This document shows, piece after piece, positions 26,210 through 38,401 of a DNA stretch of 64,000 bases. The stretch is taken from NCBI RefSeq assembly GCF_040939455.1, contig NC_134108.1, positions 49,227,501-49,291,500 of the forward strand, in the 5' to 3' direction. Both the position numbers and the translations under genes were made by a program. The notes under the pieces are model-generated. The model saw only the letters and a list, made by a program, of their open reading frames with translations, ran no database searches and was not told the origin of the DNA. This DNA comes from Microcebus murinus (taxonomy: Eukaryota; Chordata; Mammalia; Primates; Cheirogaleidae). The first letter of the stretch is position 1, and the number at the start of each line of letters is the position of its first letter.

Positions 26210-26840
26210 CAGAGTGTTTGAAAGTAATCTGTTCTGGACAAGGTCCTTGTGATAAACAAGGCTGTTGCCTAGAGGCATAACAAAGGACCTGAGTTGTAAG
26301 CAAGCTGAGCTACCCTGCCCCACAGCATTGGGGTCTGGAGGCCACATGATAAACACATTGTTCCTGTGATTGCTGTGTACACCCCATAAGATGGCTGGTT
26401 AGTCAATGACGGGTAAGACCCCTCAAGGGAGGGGCGACCTAAGCCAGGCACAGCCGCCAGGGGTTCAGCCGAAGATCTTAGGGAGTCACCCTAAGAGAAG
26501 CTGGGGATGAGAAATGCCCCCTGTGGCTCACCTTGCCAATCCTTGCTAATCTCGGTCCTTTATCTATGCCTAGTGCCTAGAGCAACCACCTTGAAATTCT
26601 GGTCAGGGGATATCTGCTTCCCTAAGGTTATGCATTCTGGAATTTATGGCTATCACTGCCAAGCCTGGGCGGTTGTGTACAAGGAACTAACTTTAATATT
26701 TTAGAGTATAAAAATAAAACGGACCCAGTGTGTTATTACTTGAGTCAACCATCTGTCTATGTGTCCGTGTTTTTCTTTGTGTTCTGCGTTTGTGTTTTAT
26801 GTTCTGTGTTCATCCTCCACCCTGTAAACGGGCCATGACA
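26210..26840 (+). mobile_element. Probable class II (ERVK-like) solo LTR
   Basis: The pattern is promoter-like and LTR-like: 'agacccctcaagggaggggc'+'gacctaagccaggcacagcc' in the U3, a TATA-type 'gagtataaaaataaaacgga' near 26705, and a GT/T-rich U5-like part. No internal retroviral sequence follows. I could not settle the exact ends or the duplication. Confidence 0.55.
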
Positions 26841-26855
26841 TCCATCCATGGACTT

Positions 26856-26884
26856 CTCTCTCTCTCTCTGTCTCTCTCTGCCTC
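26856..26884 (+). repeat. Short (CT)n repeat
   Basis: About 29 nt of CT dinucleotides with single interruptions, just outside the probable LTR end. Confidence 0.9.
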
Positions 26885-27474
26885 TGGGCCCAGCCTCCTT
26901 AACATCTTACTTGTTCAGTCCTTGACTGGCAAGTTTGTGTAGAACTTTGGAACAACCAAATGCTAGATGTGACCACAATTCTTGGCAGAGTTTTAGAGCC
27001 CCAAACACAGCTTTGTGCACACACTAGGTCTATTAATTTGTGGCTGCTTGGAGACTATTCCAAACTATCAATGCAGTTCAGATGTAAACGTCACTGCTAT
27101 AGAATCATAGAGTATGAAGCACTCCTTGGAGAGACCAGAGTCAGATTATAGGCACCGCCACTGGTCACATGGGTTATTCCTTTTCTCCCATTCCCAATGT
27201 CTCAGTCTAGATCACTGTCCTTCCGGGGACTCACTCTCCCCTGCCAGGGGAACTGCTTATTAGGGAACTGCACAGGGTGATGCTATGTAGAGGGGTTTCA
27301 TGGTGATAACCAGCATTTTTAGAACTACATCCTCTGATTTCCTCCCTCTCTGTGGATTCCATATTTTGAAAGATTTTTCTACCAAACATCTAGTAAGTTT
27401 TTTCCTGTTTTTAAATCAAATCCATGTCAGCCTCCAGCCCAAGCTGCAGGAAGGGCTGAGGAAACATGGCATAA

Positions 27475-27605
27475 AGGAGTCAGACAGACTGTACAAATGC
27501 AAGTTCTGCTGTAACAAGCTGTGTGAGTCCGGCTAAGTTATTCTTTGAATCTCTATTTCCTCATTTTAAAAAGTGGTGGAATAATAAATATCCCACAGGG
27601 TTGGC
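27475..27605 (+). mobile_element. MIR fragment
   Basis: 'ggagtcagacagactgtaca' followed by 'caagctgtgtgagtccggct' and 'ctctatttcctcattttaaa' matches the MIR core. Confidence 0.75.
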
Positions 27606-28734
27606 ACATGGTGCAGTTCAACCACAGCAAGTTCCCTCTCCCCCTTTTCTCATGCAGTTCTCATGCTTCCAGTTTGGAAAAAAAAAGGGACTTGACATTT
27701 TCTCTACCTGGAAAGCTTTTGGGCAAATGTGTCCTTTTCATCTCACCCTTGGAAATACTGAAAACAGCTCATGAACCCTGTGACAACCCACTCAGACCCT
27801 CAGCCGGCAACCCCCCCCCCCGTGCCTGCTTTCAGAGTAGGTCTCACCAGCGCAGTTTGTCAGCTGCACTCGGGGTTCAGGGAAAGCCATAAGAATAAAA
27901 GACCAGTCGTCGCTTATGCTAATGGTATACCTGCCATCTGCCACTGCCTCATAAAAGCAGGTCTCCCCATCCATCCACTACATGATCTTAATTCTGCAAG
28001 CTGCTCTGCCTCACTCCCCTGCCTTACTGTCCATAAGCGGTCGAGATGTTCCTAGAAGGCCAATCACCTTACGTGTGAGAGTGCCACCCACAGCATGATA
28101 CCAGGCAAGCTGGTTCAAACCACAGGGAGTGGAGAACTCACAGGGCACATGCTGCAGTTTTTCCTGGAGGTAAGGACCTCATAAAACCTGCAAAGTAGCT
28201 CTGTGGACACAAAAGATAAGGCTGTTTGTTTCTCAGGTACTGGAGCTCTCAGGTAACAGGGCTCTAGGCATGAGCCAGGCGCAGCTCACACGAGGCCTTC
28301 TGTGTGTCTCCCTGAAATCCCCAACAAGCTGAAGCATGCCTTCATATCCTTGTGTTTAGAGACACTAGGTAGGTGACCATGAAAATAAAAATAAATTCAA
28401 AAATAAAGAGAGAAACAACCAACATTCAAGGACTGAGGGGCTGGTGTTGCTGTCTTTAGAGAGCCCTTGATGTACTTCTGCATCAGGTTTGCTGCAGGAT
28501 GTTATTGTATCTTTGTATCTTCAGGATATTTCTTCAGGTTTCTCCTTTTCACCCTAATCACCCTGAACATCAACACATCCACATCAATATTACATTCAGA
28601 TTAGAGGCACTTTCCATGCCATATATTTTATTCTATTCTATAGAGTACCTTTGAGGGACTTCTTTTTTTTTTCTTTGCACTTTCCTCTATTCCTGAATTG
28701 CAAAAGAATTCTATTCTTTAAGTCAGAAGATGGA

Positions 28735-29050
28735 AAACTTTTTCTTAAAGGCCAAGATAGTCAATATTTTCGGCTTTGCAGACCCCATAGTCTCTGTTGC
28801 AGCTGTTCAGCTCTGCGGTTGTACTGCAAAAGCAGAGATAATCCATGGGTTATCTGGGCATGACTGTGTTCCAATAAAACTTTAGTTGTGGACACTGAAA
28901 TACAAATTCCATCTAATTTTCATGTGTCACAAAATACTCTTACTTTATAGATTTTTTTCCCCAACCACTTAAAGTAAAGGCCATTCTTAACCCAGAGGCC
29001 ATACAAAAGGAGTCAGGGACCTCTGGCAGGAGTTTGCCAACTCCTGACTT
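28735..29050 (+). mobile_element. hAT-type nonautonomous DNA transposon
   Basis: 'aaaactttttcttaaaggcc', 'ttttcggctttgcagacccc', 'tgtgttccaataaaacttta' and the end 'ggagtttgccaactcctgac' follow a common mammalian hAT (MER-type) consensus. It is moderately decayed. Confidence 0.7.
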
Positions 29051-29160
29051 AAATATACAAGATTGGTTAGAACCGCTGCACCAAACAAGTATTTACCTTC
29101 AATGCTAGTGATTGATTCACCTGGCATTAAAGATAAGCTCAATCCTCAGGCATTCCTTTC

Positions 29161-29358
29161 TTTCTTCTTCTTTTTTTTTTTTTTAGTAGGCAAAAGGTTT
29201 AATAAAGTATGACCCAGTATACCCTCATTAATTATGATGATACTGGTTCATTTTCTTTTTTGATCATTTAGTTCCAATTTAATAGTGAGTACATGTGGTG
29301 TTTGTTTTTCCATTGTTGTGATACTTTGCTTAGGAAGGTGGCCTCCAGTTCCACCCCT
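29161..29358 (-). mobile_element. 5'-truncated L1 with duplication
   Basis: On the minus strand it reads 'gtggaactggaggccacctt', 'aagcaaagtatcacaacaat', 'aacaccacatgtactcacta' (end of L1 ORF2 and 3' UTR), then an A-rich tail. The flanks repeat cctcaggcattNctt (about 29148 and 29360), with one mismatch. This is a primate-lineage L1 of moderate age. Confidence 0.85.
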
Positions 29359-30001
29359 CAGGCATTTCTTGAATTGACTAATAAGTAACTCCGCAGGTAG
29401 GTGGACATGCCCAGAGATGCATGATGGGCCCTAGGCAGTGTGACTCCAACCCATCTGAGGAAGCTACCGATTTCCATCAGGTCTTTGCCTAAGCTGACAG
29501 AGGTCAGGTTGACAGGGGCAGACTAGAAACATGCCTAACCAGCAATCTGAGCTGATCTATGCCCCAGAGGAACAGGAGCCAGATTTTAGGTGACTCTGCA
29601 GGGCTATTGTCCTGCTGTCCTTGAGCCATGCCCTTCCCCCATCCCACTCCACCCCCCTTCTGTGGCAGCATGCTGCTCTCATTCCAGGTAAGAGTTCAGT
29701 TCCTTTTCAAACTCTGGAGAAGCCTTCAGCTTATATAGGTGAAAAGTTCCTGGGGTAAAACATCCTATTTGCTCAGTCTTGGTGAGCTCTGGGAAGGGCC
29801 AGGGAACTATCCCAAACTTCCTGTCTCTTGATTGTTAAGGACTTTCTCTTATTTGTAGGTTCAGAACTAAGTAAAATGATCAAAATAGTGACATTTATCT
29901 TTCAGCTTCTCTTTTTCTCCCACTGTCAGTAGAAAGAGAGGGCCTCCAGGGACTATAGAAATTCAACCAACTTGAACAATCAACCTGTTTTACAGCCTTT
30001 T

Positions 30002-30418
30002 TGTTTGTGAGGTCTGTGGTTACCTAGATGGCTAAAACTAGCACCCGACAGACCCTGGCTGCTTATACATAAACTCAAGTAAACTTTCCTCATTACCATG
30101 CTGAAGTCTCCACCCCAGGAAAAACTATAGCCTCATCACCATGGCATACAACCTATTGCTATCATGACAAACTAAGCACACATGCACAATGGGAACCCCG
30201 CCCCTACATGTGATGTGACACATCTTTTTCTTTCTCTATTGTCCCATAAAACCCCCATGCCACTTTCCCTAGGGGAGATACCATATTACAAAATATTCCC
30301 AGGGGGCTCTCCTTAACTTGCTACAAGGAATAAAAACTCCTACTGATCAAGACCCGCACTCCTGTGGAGAGTTGTTAGTGACTCGCCAGGCAAACAAGTG
30401 CTGGTCTTTCGGGAAACA
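30002..30418 (+). mobile_element. ERV class I LTR (5' LTR of a degenerate provirus)
   Basis: It starts about tgtttgtgaggtctgtggtt and ends 'ctttcgggaaaca'. A TATA/polyA-type part (aaggaataaaaactcctact) and a typical short R-U5 are visible. A primer-binding-site-like string (tggtgccccaggtgagacc) follows within a few bases, which fixes the 3' boundary. The 5' boundary is approximate. Confidence 0.65.
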
Positions 30419-31900
30419 AATCTGGTGCCCCAGGTGAGACCACCGAGGAGGAGGCCCTGACCTGACCCTCTCTTTTGGCTCCCAAGCAGGGAGGTGGAGG
30501 GCTGTGGAAGCCCCGGCTAACTCTCTAAGTTGCTAGAGGGGGGAGTGGAGAGGGACCTGGGACACCGCACCCAGTGTCTAGTCTCCTGGGGCCTCAGGAC
30601 CTCCCCGAGCGAGCGGAAGTGGCTGCCTGAACCTTATGTTCAGTGCCCCTTCGAGGCGGTGAGTGGTAGTGGGCTCCGTGGACTGACTAAAAGAGTATTT
30701 TGGGTCTGATCATTAGGACCCTGGATTAGAACCTAGGTTAAGGGATCCAGGGTTGTCAGGAAAAAAAGGACAGACTCTACTTCAGGTCTAGGAGAGAAAT
30801 TTCCATCCGTCTTAACAAGGGGAACCTCCAACAGAAAGACGAGAACAATCATCTTTCGGTTTTGATCCCTGTCAGGTGTATCTATAGGACTGTTTGTCTT
30901 CAAGAGAATGTGAAGTCTGATTCCCCGCCCTCTAGTCAGTGGCAGCCCCTGAGACACTGGGCTTCAACCTTACAGAAATCACTGACAGGCACTATGGGTT
31001 TGACGAGGAAGGGCCATGAGAGGGCCTTGAGACAACAGAGAGACAGCGCACCCCTCATAAGGGAACACCTCACCCATTTAATCAATCCGTCCACCTTCCC
31101 ACTGCCTGAGCCAGATCCTTTTCTACCCCACTGCCTCCTCAACACGGTTTCCTGGGAGCTGCCCAGACTGCACACAATCCAGAAAAGGGCAACTCATACT
31201 ATCCTCTCATCACCCCCGGACTCTGGGGTGGCGTGCGTGTGGTGACAAGTGGAGAGGACTAAGAATATTCTGTGAGCTGAAACTGGGGAAATCTGTATCG
31301 CCACAATGCCCAGTGCAAGCCCCTTAGATAGTAGACTCAAACTCCAGGCAAAGACCCTAGAACACGGGGAGCCGAGTCTCTGTACTGGAAGAGAGCACGC
31401 TACAGGGCCTCTCCCAGTGGACAACGACCCGTGACCAGAAAGCCAATGATATTTCACTGCAATACGGCCTGCTCCAGTAGTTCCTAAAACATCAGAAAAA
31501 ATGGCTGCAGAATGGGTCACTTAATTATAATAAAATTCTCTAATTGGATCTATTTGACAAGGAACAGGACAGATGAGATAAAATACCTTATATAAATGTA
31601 TGGGTATTCTATCAAAGCCCATCGTTGCAAAACAAACAAAAACTACAGGGTATATAAACTGGCCAGAGGGGCAGAGAGACAATGTTGTCACTTTTAGGAG
31701 CCTCTGCAGAGGAGGAACCAGTCATGTGGGGACTCATAGGGAAGGGGGCAAAAAAGAGCCACCCTTCTGTCCTCCTCTGACAAGGGAAGAAAGGTCCTCC
31801 AGGACTCACAGAGAACTGACACCTTTACCAACATAGGAAAATAGTCCTCTTTCTTCCTCAGGAGTTAAACCCTCAGCACCGCCAGGGGAAAGCCAGGGCC
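30419..31900 (+). pseudogene. Degenerate endogenous gammaretrovirus-like internal region
   Basis: Downstream of the LTR are a primer-binding-like site (30423-30441), a GC-rich leader ending near 30760, and then gag-like sequence broken into short frames (the longest is about 127 codons at 30862-31245, of uncertain gag identity). No pol or env similarity was recognised, and no matching 3' LTR was seen, so the copy is truncated or rearranged. It is not functional. Confidence 0.5.
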
Positions 31901-32037
31901 CTCCCTGCACCTCAGGCCCTTCCAAGCTACTGCAGAGTAAGCCTCGCCGGGAACACAGCTTGTAGTGGGAACACACACAGGCCCCCTCTCCAGAGTCCCC
32001 TCCTCTGTCCATGTGCCGCTCCATCCCTGGTGTAGTC

Positions 32038-32115
32038 CTCAGGCTTTGGGGTCAGACACACCGGAGGTTCTAACTCTGGTCCGCCCCTTACTAGCTGTGT
32101 GATCCCAGACACATG
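32038..32115 (+). mobile_element. MIR fragment
   Basis: 'ggggtcagacacaccggagg' with 'ccccttactagctgtgtgat' marks a short MIR core. Confidence 0.8.
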
Positions 32116-33435
32116 AAACCCAAAGGGCTGCGAAGAAAAAAGGCCAGGGAGACGTAGCCAATGAGGAACTCGTGGGCTGTGCCATCTGGGTGGGTCCCCG
32201 GGAGCGCCTCTGAAAAATATACCAAAACCAGGGCGAGGACACAACGCCCTCGGTTCCTGCAGAGTGAGGATGAGGACAAAGAAAGTCCTGGCAAAGTAGT
32301 TCCAGGGGAAGGCAGAACGGGTCCCCCAGAAGAACAGCACCAAACTGAGTAGCTGGAATCCAAAAAGGACCTCTGGTAGATACTCCCGATTCTTTGACAG
32401 TGTGTAAATTCCTTACAAATTCTGACCTTGGGCTTTCAGAGCCCAGAGGGCTAACACATGGCCATCCCCACAATGAGTCAGAGGCTTTACATCTTACCTG
32501 CTTGACTACCTGAGCCTGAGCTACAGCTCAGGAAGCTATTTGTCAATAAATAGAAAACAAATTAGCCTGATTTTTGGTTCTGCTGAATTTACATTCTGAA
32601 TCCAAAAGTCCCCTGGTGATCAGAGTAAAGAAAATGCAGTGAAGAAAGAGAAAAATATAGTTTGGTACAATTCCCACATTTCCATTCCCTAAGGATGCTC
32701 ATGCTAACCGTGGGAAGCATCTGCAACCCACAGGTGACAGCAAGGCCCTCTGAAGCCCTCTCATTGGATGAATGCTCACACTGGGAATTAACCAAAAACA
32801 GTTAATTTTGACAAAGAATAAGCAGAGACCCCCCCCCCCAGGGCCAACCCACTCTGCCTCCCATATAAAACTTATTTATACTAGAAACATAATGAATCTT
32901 AATCCAAACTAATTTTCCCATCATAGTCAGGATTAATTAGCCAAATAAAACATTCTTTTTTATGTGGAGTACTTAATACAATGGTATCTACAAGGCCAGA
33001 GGTAGACTGCTTTATTTACAAATTTCTGGCAGCCAATGCCATTAGCTTTAGAAGTGAAATGAAAATTCTATCTTTTTGAAAAGTAAATAAAGGTTGAAAA
33101 AAAAAACCAAAACACTTAGAAATAATAATCTTCAGGAGTGTAAAAATGTTACTCCCAATAAAAGCTGAACATTGAAAGCAGCAATTGTTACACAAACGGT
33201 TTTGAAATTACATTTAATAAAATCAAGAATGTTATTATCCAACAAGAACATATTCTACACAGGCAGCCTTTGCAGCAGGACACATTTGGTGGCTACAGTG
33301 TTCTGGATCTGGTTGTGCCCGTGACTATTTTAAGCTCATTATCTAATCTTGCCAAGAGTGGCCTCCCTAGATGGTCACTTGGCAAACACCTGCCCAGCAG
33401 AATTTGCTAGACAGGATTAGTGCTCGAGCCCTTAC

Positions 33436-33574
33436 CGGATGAGATGCCTCACTGCAGCATCAAACTGCAGAAACATAACCTCCCTCCGGAGGAGGAGTGC
33501 CTGGGCCACCTGCGTAGGGTCCCCGGGGCTCTCGAGGCTGTCAATCATTTTCTGCAGTTCTTGAAGCTCAGACC
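33436..33574 (-). CDS. CCDC162: CCDC162 exon 14 of window
   Basis: 139 nt: 2 nt, 45 codons (residues 573-617), 2 nt. Acceptor ccatcttctag, donor CCG/gtaagg. The protein begins SELQELQKMIDSLESPGDPT and ends EVMFLQFDAAVRHLI. The first part is a heptad-like charged helix, then a Pro/Gly break, then a second Leu/Arg-rich helix (QVAQALLLRREVMFLQF). CG+A gives Arg, joining to exon 15 as RHLI-R-RTFLAAGN across a 9.7-kb intron. Confidence 0.94.
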
Positions 33575-33996
33575 CTAGAAGATGGACATTTGAGTCAGAC
33601 AGTGTGAAAGATAGGCTACTCTAGCTAACCCAGTATAAACCGTCATTTCATCTGCAGAGCCAACTTGTCACCCAAACAGACTTCCCTTTCTTCGTGGGTG
33701 TACTAATTATATGTTTTGCAAGACCAGCAAAACTTTATGCTCTAGGACTCAAGGTCTAATTTATCTCGCTTTTCTTCCTTCCTCCTTCAGGAAGATAAAA
33801 ATTTCCTTTGTTTCTCAGCACAATAAGAGCATGCTGTTGAAAGAGAGTTTTAAAATTTATAAGGCTATGGTCCCAAAATAGACCAAAAAAGAGAAATTAC
33901 AAGGACTAGGAAAGTATAGTCCTCAGTATATCCATTAGGGACTTGAGATTATTATAGATTATAAATTGGTGCTCATTTCTCATTGCTGAGCTATCC

Positions 33997-34077
33997 AAAT
34001 CAGCCCTCATTGTCACCGACTCATGGATGAAAGAAGACTCGAGAACATCCAAAGCAGGTAAAACATACATATGTGTA
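33997..34077 (+). repeat. 81-bp perfect direct repeat, copy A
   Basis: This begins aaatcagccctcattgtcac and ends acatacatatgtgta. Copy B at 34422-34502 is identical over all 81 bases; the sequence between them (344 nt) is not repeated. Confidence 0.97.
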
Positions 34078-34421
34078 GACAGACACACACATGTGCATAC
34101 ATGTGCATACATATCCTAGCAGATGCTAGTCATTGTGAGAGTAGGTGTGGGAGACCCCTATCTGGCTTATTTCTTAGACCCTCACCATAAGAGAAGGCTG
34201 CATATAAATAAATTTATGTTTGTTGTAGATGAAAATTTAACTTAGCGGCCTTTTAGGGTGCTGAGTGCGGGTTGTGGAACCTGGCCTGTGTCTGGATGGC
34301 TGTCCTGGTGTGTTATTGGCACAGAGAAGGAGCTAGTCAGCACAGGAGAGCACAGCAGAAACGAGCAGCCTTCAAGGAGCATGCCTGGGCTTACAGGGCG
34401 AGCAGAACCTCAGCTAGTCTG

Positions 34422-34502
34422 AAATCAGCCCTCATTGTCACCGACTCATGGATGAAAGAAGACTCGAGAACATCCAAAGCAGGTAAAACATACATATGTG
34501 TA
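34422..34502 (+). repeat. 81-bp perfect direct repeat, copy B
   Basis: Identical to copy A at 33997-34077, spaced 425 nt start to start. The flanks diverge at once on both sides (copy A continues gacagacac, copy B continues tcaactccc). See findings. Confidence 0.97.
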
Positions 34503-35647
34503 TCAACTCCCTGTGAGAACGGTGATAGTTTTCTATCACCGGGAGAGGACATCCCTGTTATGGGAAGGATTGTGAAGATGATTATTATGCCTTGATATGT
34601 AGCTTAAGGCAGGAGTGAGACGGGAGACGCGCAGGGCATTTCTGGAGATGCTCTGTCTCGACAGCTGCTCCAGGCCTTCTCACCCTCTAACCTCCCCAGC
34701 CCGGTCCTGGTCCTCCTCCAGCATCTTCTGGCTGGAGAGCTGAGGACTGTGGGAGTCGGGAAGCCAGAGCTTGGTAGGGCAGGTCCAGGGCTGAGAATGG
34801 CTGTTAATACTTGTAACATATTCTCTTGGCTTAGGAAAAGATGAGCAATCCAGATTTCACAACCATTTGATGTTTTACATATAATAGAAAAATGTTTTTT
34901 TATTCTTTTCCAGCTCCAAATGATTGAGTCTAATCGTGAAACTCTTTATTACTTCTCCAAATCTGATGGTCCTATTGGGCTGAAAAGAAGAGGAATCGCA
35001 TCAGGGTGAGCCTCATCTGCTCACGGCCTGGTGTGTTTGGCCTACAAGCAACATACTCTGTCAGGCTAAGCAGCAACCGGGGGAAAGTGTTCATAATCCT
35101 TTGCAACGACAACGAAAAAAAGGAGATTATAAAAATCACATAACCCTGTCATGAAAGCTCTATAAATTGTAAATGTAAAATATATTTGGACAAGGGCTAG
35201 AAGGGAGTAAAGATAAATAAAAATATTTCACTTGCTAGAGTGGTTAGATTATAGGTAATTTTTCCTCTTTTCATCATTTCCATTGTTTATATAGTGCTGT
35301 TTGTATACTTTGGCATGTGATCACTTCCCAGCAAAACAGTGAGCAAAATAGTTCCCACGTATGGCATTATCATTGAGATACAGATTTGAAGGCAGGACTA
35401 CCTTCCTTTGTTATTTTACTGATTTTAAAATCCTCATTCTGGCTTTCCTTTCTTTGTGGGGTGACAGTGCTTGATGGGAGGGGAAGTGGCAGATGGGCAA
35501 GACAAGCAGCCTGGCTGTGAGGATGGGACAGGCGGTCACCAGTGATGGTCGTGGGGTCCGGGGTGGGGGGGCCTGTACTGGGAAACATCAGGAAAGGAGC
35601 CTTTTCTCATGTCTTTCCCCAAGAGGGTCCTGTTTGGGAAGTCAGAG

Positions 35648-35738
35648 AGAGAGAGAGAGAGAGGGAGAGACACAATGGAGAGAGGAGAGAGAGGGACAAG
35701 GATAAAGAGAGAGAGATGGAGAGAGATCACAGTGGCCC
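35648..35738 (+). repeat. (GA)n-rich polypurine repeat
   Basis: About 90 nt of GA-rich purine sequence with a few interruptions (cacaatgg, gacaagg, gatggag). Confidence 0.92.
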
Positions 35739-37266
35739 TGTCTCCGCGTGAAGACTCAGAGCCAAGACACTTTGTTCCTAGTTGTCTTGAGAGTTCCTGA
35801 AACCTTAAGTTCAGTGTGTAGTATTCCAGCTTTAATTGGCCTTCTAATCCTTCACAAAGGAAACCACAATGTAAACTCCACGTTCTGATGACACCCTCTG
35901 CTTCACGCTGACTTCAAAGGAAGTCACCGGCTTTTGGGAATGAGAGCATTCGGCTGAGACCTCAGAGCTGGTCCACAGTATCTAAGACCTATCTTCTTCA
36001 ACCAAGTGGGAGGACCAAAAACTGAAATTCTGAGTATCCCTTATAAACATATTTTAAAGCATATAAGTCCACAAAAGTAATTTTATCTAACTCCTAATAG
36101 TTCTGAGATGGCTTAAAGGAACAGAATCTCATGTCATCTTTCACCTTTGCTCTCTTTGCCTCCTCCGGGAATGAGGGCAGGCACTAAGTGGCCTAGTCCT
36201 TTTAAAAAGATGATTATCTTAGAGTGAGATTTTTTTTTTTTTTAGTTTGCTCTTTATTTTCAGCAGAGAAGAGCATGCAATACTTTGCACATTCTCCCTG
36301 AACACAATGTTTTCACCGGCAACGTGACAAGGTGTGCATCTCTAATTGCACACTTTGGAAAGCCTGAGCCCCACACATCGCAATGGTTTCCAGGTCTATA
36401 GCACACAAATAGCAAGGAAACAGTTCCCTTCACCCCGATTTCTAGGTCCTCCACACCTGGGCCTCATTTCCCACTGTTCCTCAGAGCCACGCTGGTGGAT
36501 GGTGGGCTCACTTCTCTGGACTGGCCACGTGCAGCCCTGCCTGCTGCCCTCACCACTGTTCTGTTCCTATCTTACTGGGACTGTCCCTCCTGCTTTCTTC
36601 ACTGATCCAAGGCCACTCCTTTCCTGATCTGGGCAGCTGTCCCCAGATCACCTCCCTGCAGGTTCTGCCCAAGGCACTCCTTACTCCCAGCTGCCGTAGG
36701 ACTTCCTGTGCGGTGACCTTGCTTGGAAACATGGCTCTGGCTCTCTCGGCTTCCTCTTCATCTCCGTATAACACCTGCCTCCCATCGCAAGGGCAGGAAG
36801 GGCACTTTTCTTGGCTGTCCTCCTTTCTCCTGTGCCTCGTTTACAGCCTAGTCCCTACACCCTCCCACACCCAGCAGCTCTCCTAAGAGTGTCTTACCTT
36901 ATTTTCTGAGTAAACCCCATTTACAATAGCCCCCAAATCAGTAAAAAAAAAAAAAAAAAAAAAGGATCTAAGAGTACTTTGGAACTTCTCTAATCTTTTG
37001 AGGCTTATCTTGAAGACTTGCTAGGCACTGTGAGAGCTCATTAGTCTGCAACAATTCTGTGCCTTCTGCTGAGGTAGCCTGTGGCTGCCCCTTTTCACAC
37101 TGTCTCTGCTCAGACTTGCATCCATCTTTCTCCCATATCCCTTGCACAATGCAAATCTACCTGCCACAAACTCCAGGGTCTTCTACAAACATATTTCCTT
37201 TATGCTCCCACCAGCCAGAGGGGAATACATTCAGATTATATCACCTTTGTTTTAAGAACACCAGGT

Positions 37267-37603
37267 TTAGGCTGGGCTTGGTGTCTTAAGCCTGTACTTC
37301 TAGCACTCTGGGAGGCCGAAGCGGGAGGATCGCTCAAGGTCAGGAGATCAAGACCAGCCTGAGCAAGAGCGAGACCCCATCTCTACTAAAAATAGAAACA
37401 AATTAGCCAAACAACTAAAAAATAGACAAAAATTAGCGGAGCACAGTGGCACAAGCCTGTAATCCCAGCTACCCGGGAAGCTGAGGCAGGAGGATCGCTT
37501 GAGCCTAGGAGGTTGAGGTTGCTGTGAGCTAGGCTGACACCATGGCACTCTAGCCCAGGCAAGAGAATGAGACTCTGTCTCAAAAAAAAAAAAAGAAAAA
37601 AAA
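37267..37603 (+). mobile_element. Lemur-type Alu
   Basis: The dimeric Alu starts ggctgggcttggtgtcttaa and ends in aaaaaaaaaaaagaaaaaaaa. The flanks repeat caccaggttta. The linker is 'gccaaacaactaaaaaatag', a different variant from the TA-rich copies. Confidence 0.93.
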
Positions 37604-38401
37604 AGACCACCAGGTTTAAACAAAAATGTTACCTAATTTCTTTGGCTCTTCTCAGTCTTTGAAATCCCTGGCTACTATGTTACAAGATTTTGCTATTAAT
37701 TAATATTTATAAGACTAGTGACATAATTTGGATGGGAGTCACATTATTAAGATCAATTTCCTTGCTTCTCATAAATGAAGCTTACTGAACATTTCAGTGT
37801 CTTTAACTTACCTCATGTGTTTGTCTTATAGCCTGGTGCTGAGTTAAGAGTTCACTGATGAGCACTGAGCATATGAAACTAAAGCCTTACTCATTCTTGC
37901 TATGGGACTATTAGGTCATGGCTAACCAAAGCTATCTGCAAGCTTCTTAACAGCAGGCGCTTGGCTCTGACCTTGCCACGTGAGTTCATGAAGCCCAGGA
38001 AGGAAAAGGGAATGAGAGAAAAGTAATATTTAATGGAGGCTTATATATCCTTCTAGAATTTTTACACATATTCCAAACCACGGAACATCTCTACGAGATG
38101 GTATTAGCACCCGATGAGAGTAGAGTGCCCAGTTTGCAGTGACCAAGTGGCAGAGGCAGGGCAAACCCCCGGCCTTCCAACTCCTGACTTGGTGCACTTT
38201 GTGGTGTGGCCTATAACTGTGCAGGCGATCAGATAAACGCACAGTTTGGAGACAGACAGCATATAATGAGACTTTTCCTTTGCCCTTCTTATTACTGTCA
38301 TTTATGAGAAAATATTGTCGTTCTGTCTTTCCAAGTATTAAGAGCTTCATAGAATTTCAACTAAATGTTGAAGGCGATTTTAACCACCTTTAATCACTTA
38401 C

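Larger units (their letters stand above)
23722..33435. other. Intron between exons 14 and 15
   Basis: 9.7 kb holding a tiny L1-type insertion, two hAT elements, an ERVK-like LTR, a truncated L1 and a degenerate class I ERV. The 24360-25430 and 32100-33400 stretches show no gene. Short C runs occur at 25360, 27810 and 32830. Splice phases of exons 14 and 15 match. Confidence 0.6.
33575..38401. other. Intron between exons 13 and 14
   Basis: Contains the 81-bp direct repeats, a GA repeat and an Alu. At 36226-36262, the minus strand has an AATAAA signal followed about 10 nt later by a run of about 15 A, resembling the end of a processed retrocopy; see findings. Confidence 0.55.

Noticed and set aside
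32039..32473. Overlapping minus-strand open frames of 90-144 codons
   Set aside because: One end lies within an MIR, the composition is Pro/Ser/Cys-biased, and there are no splice sites or recognisable domain. These appear to be chance frames in GC-rich sequence.
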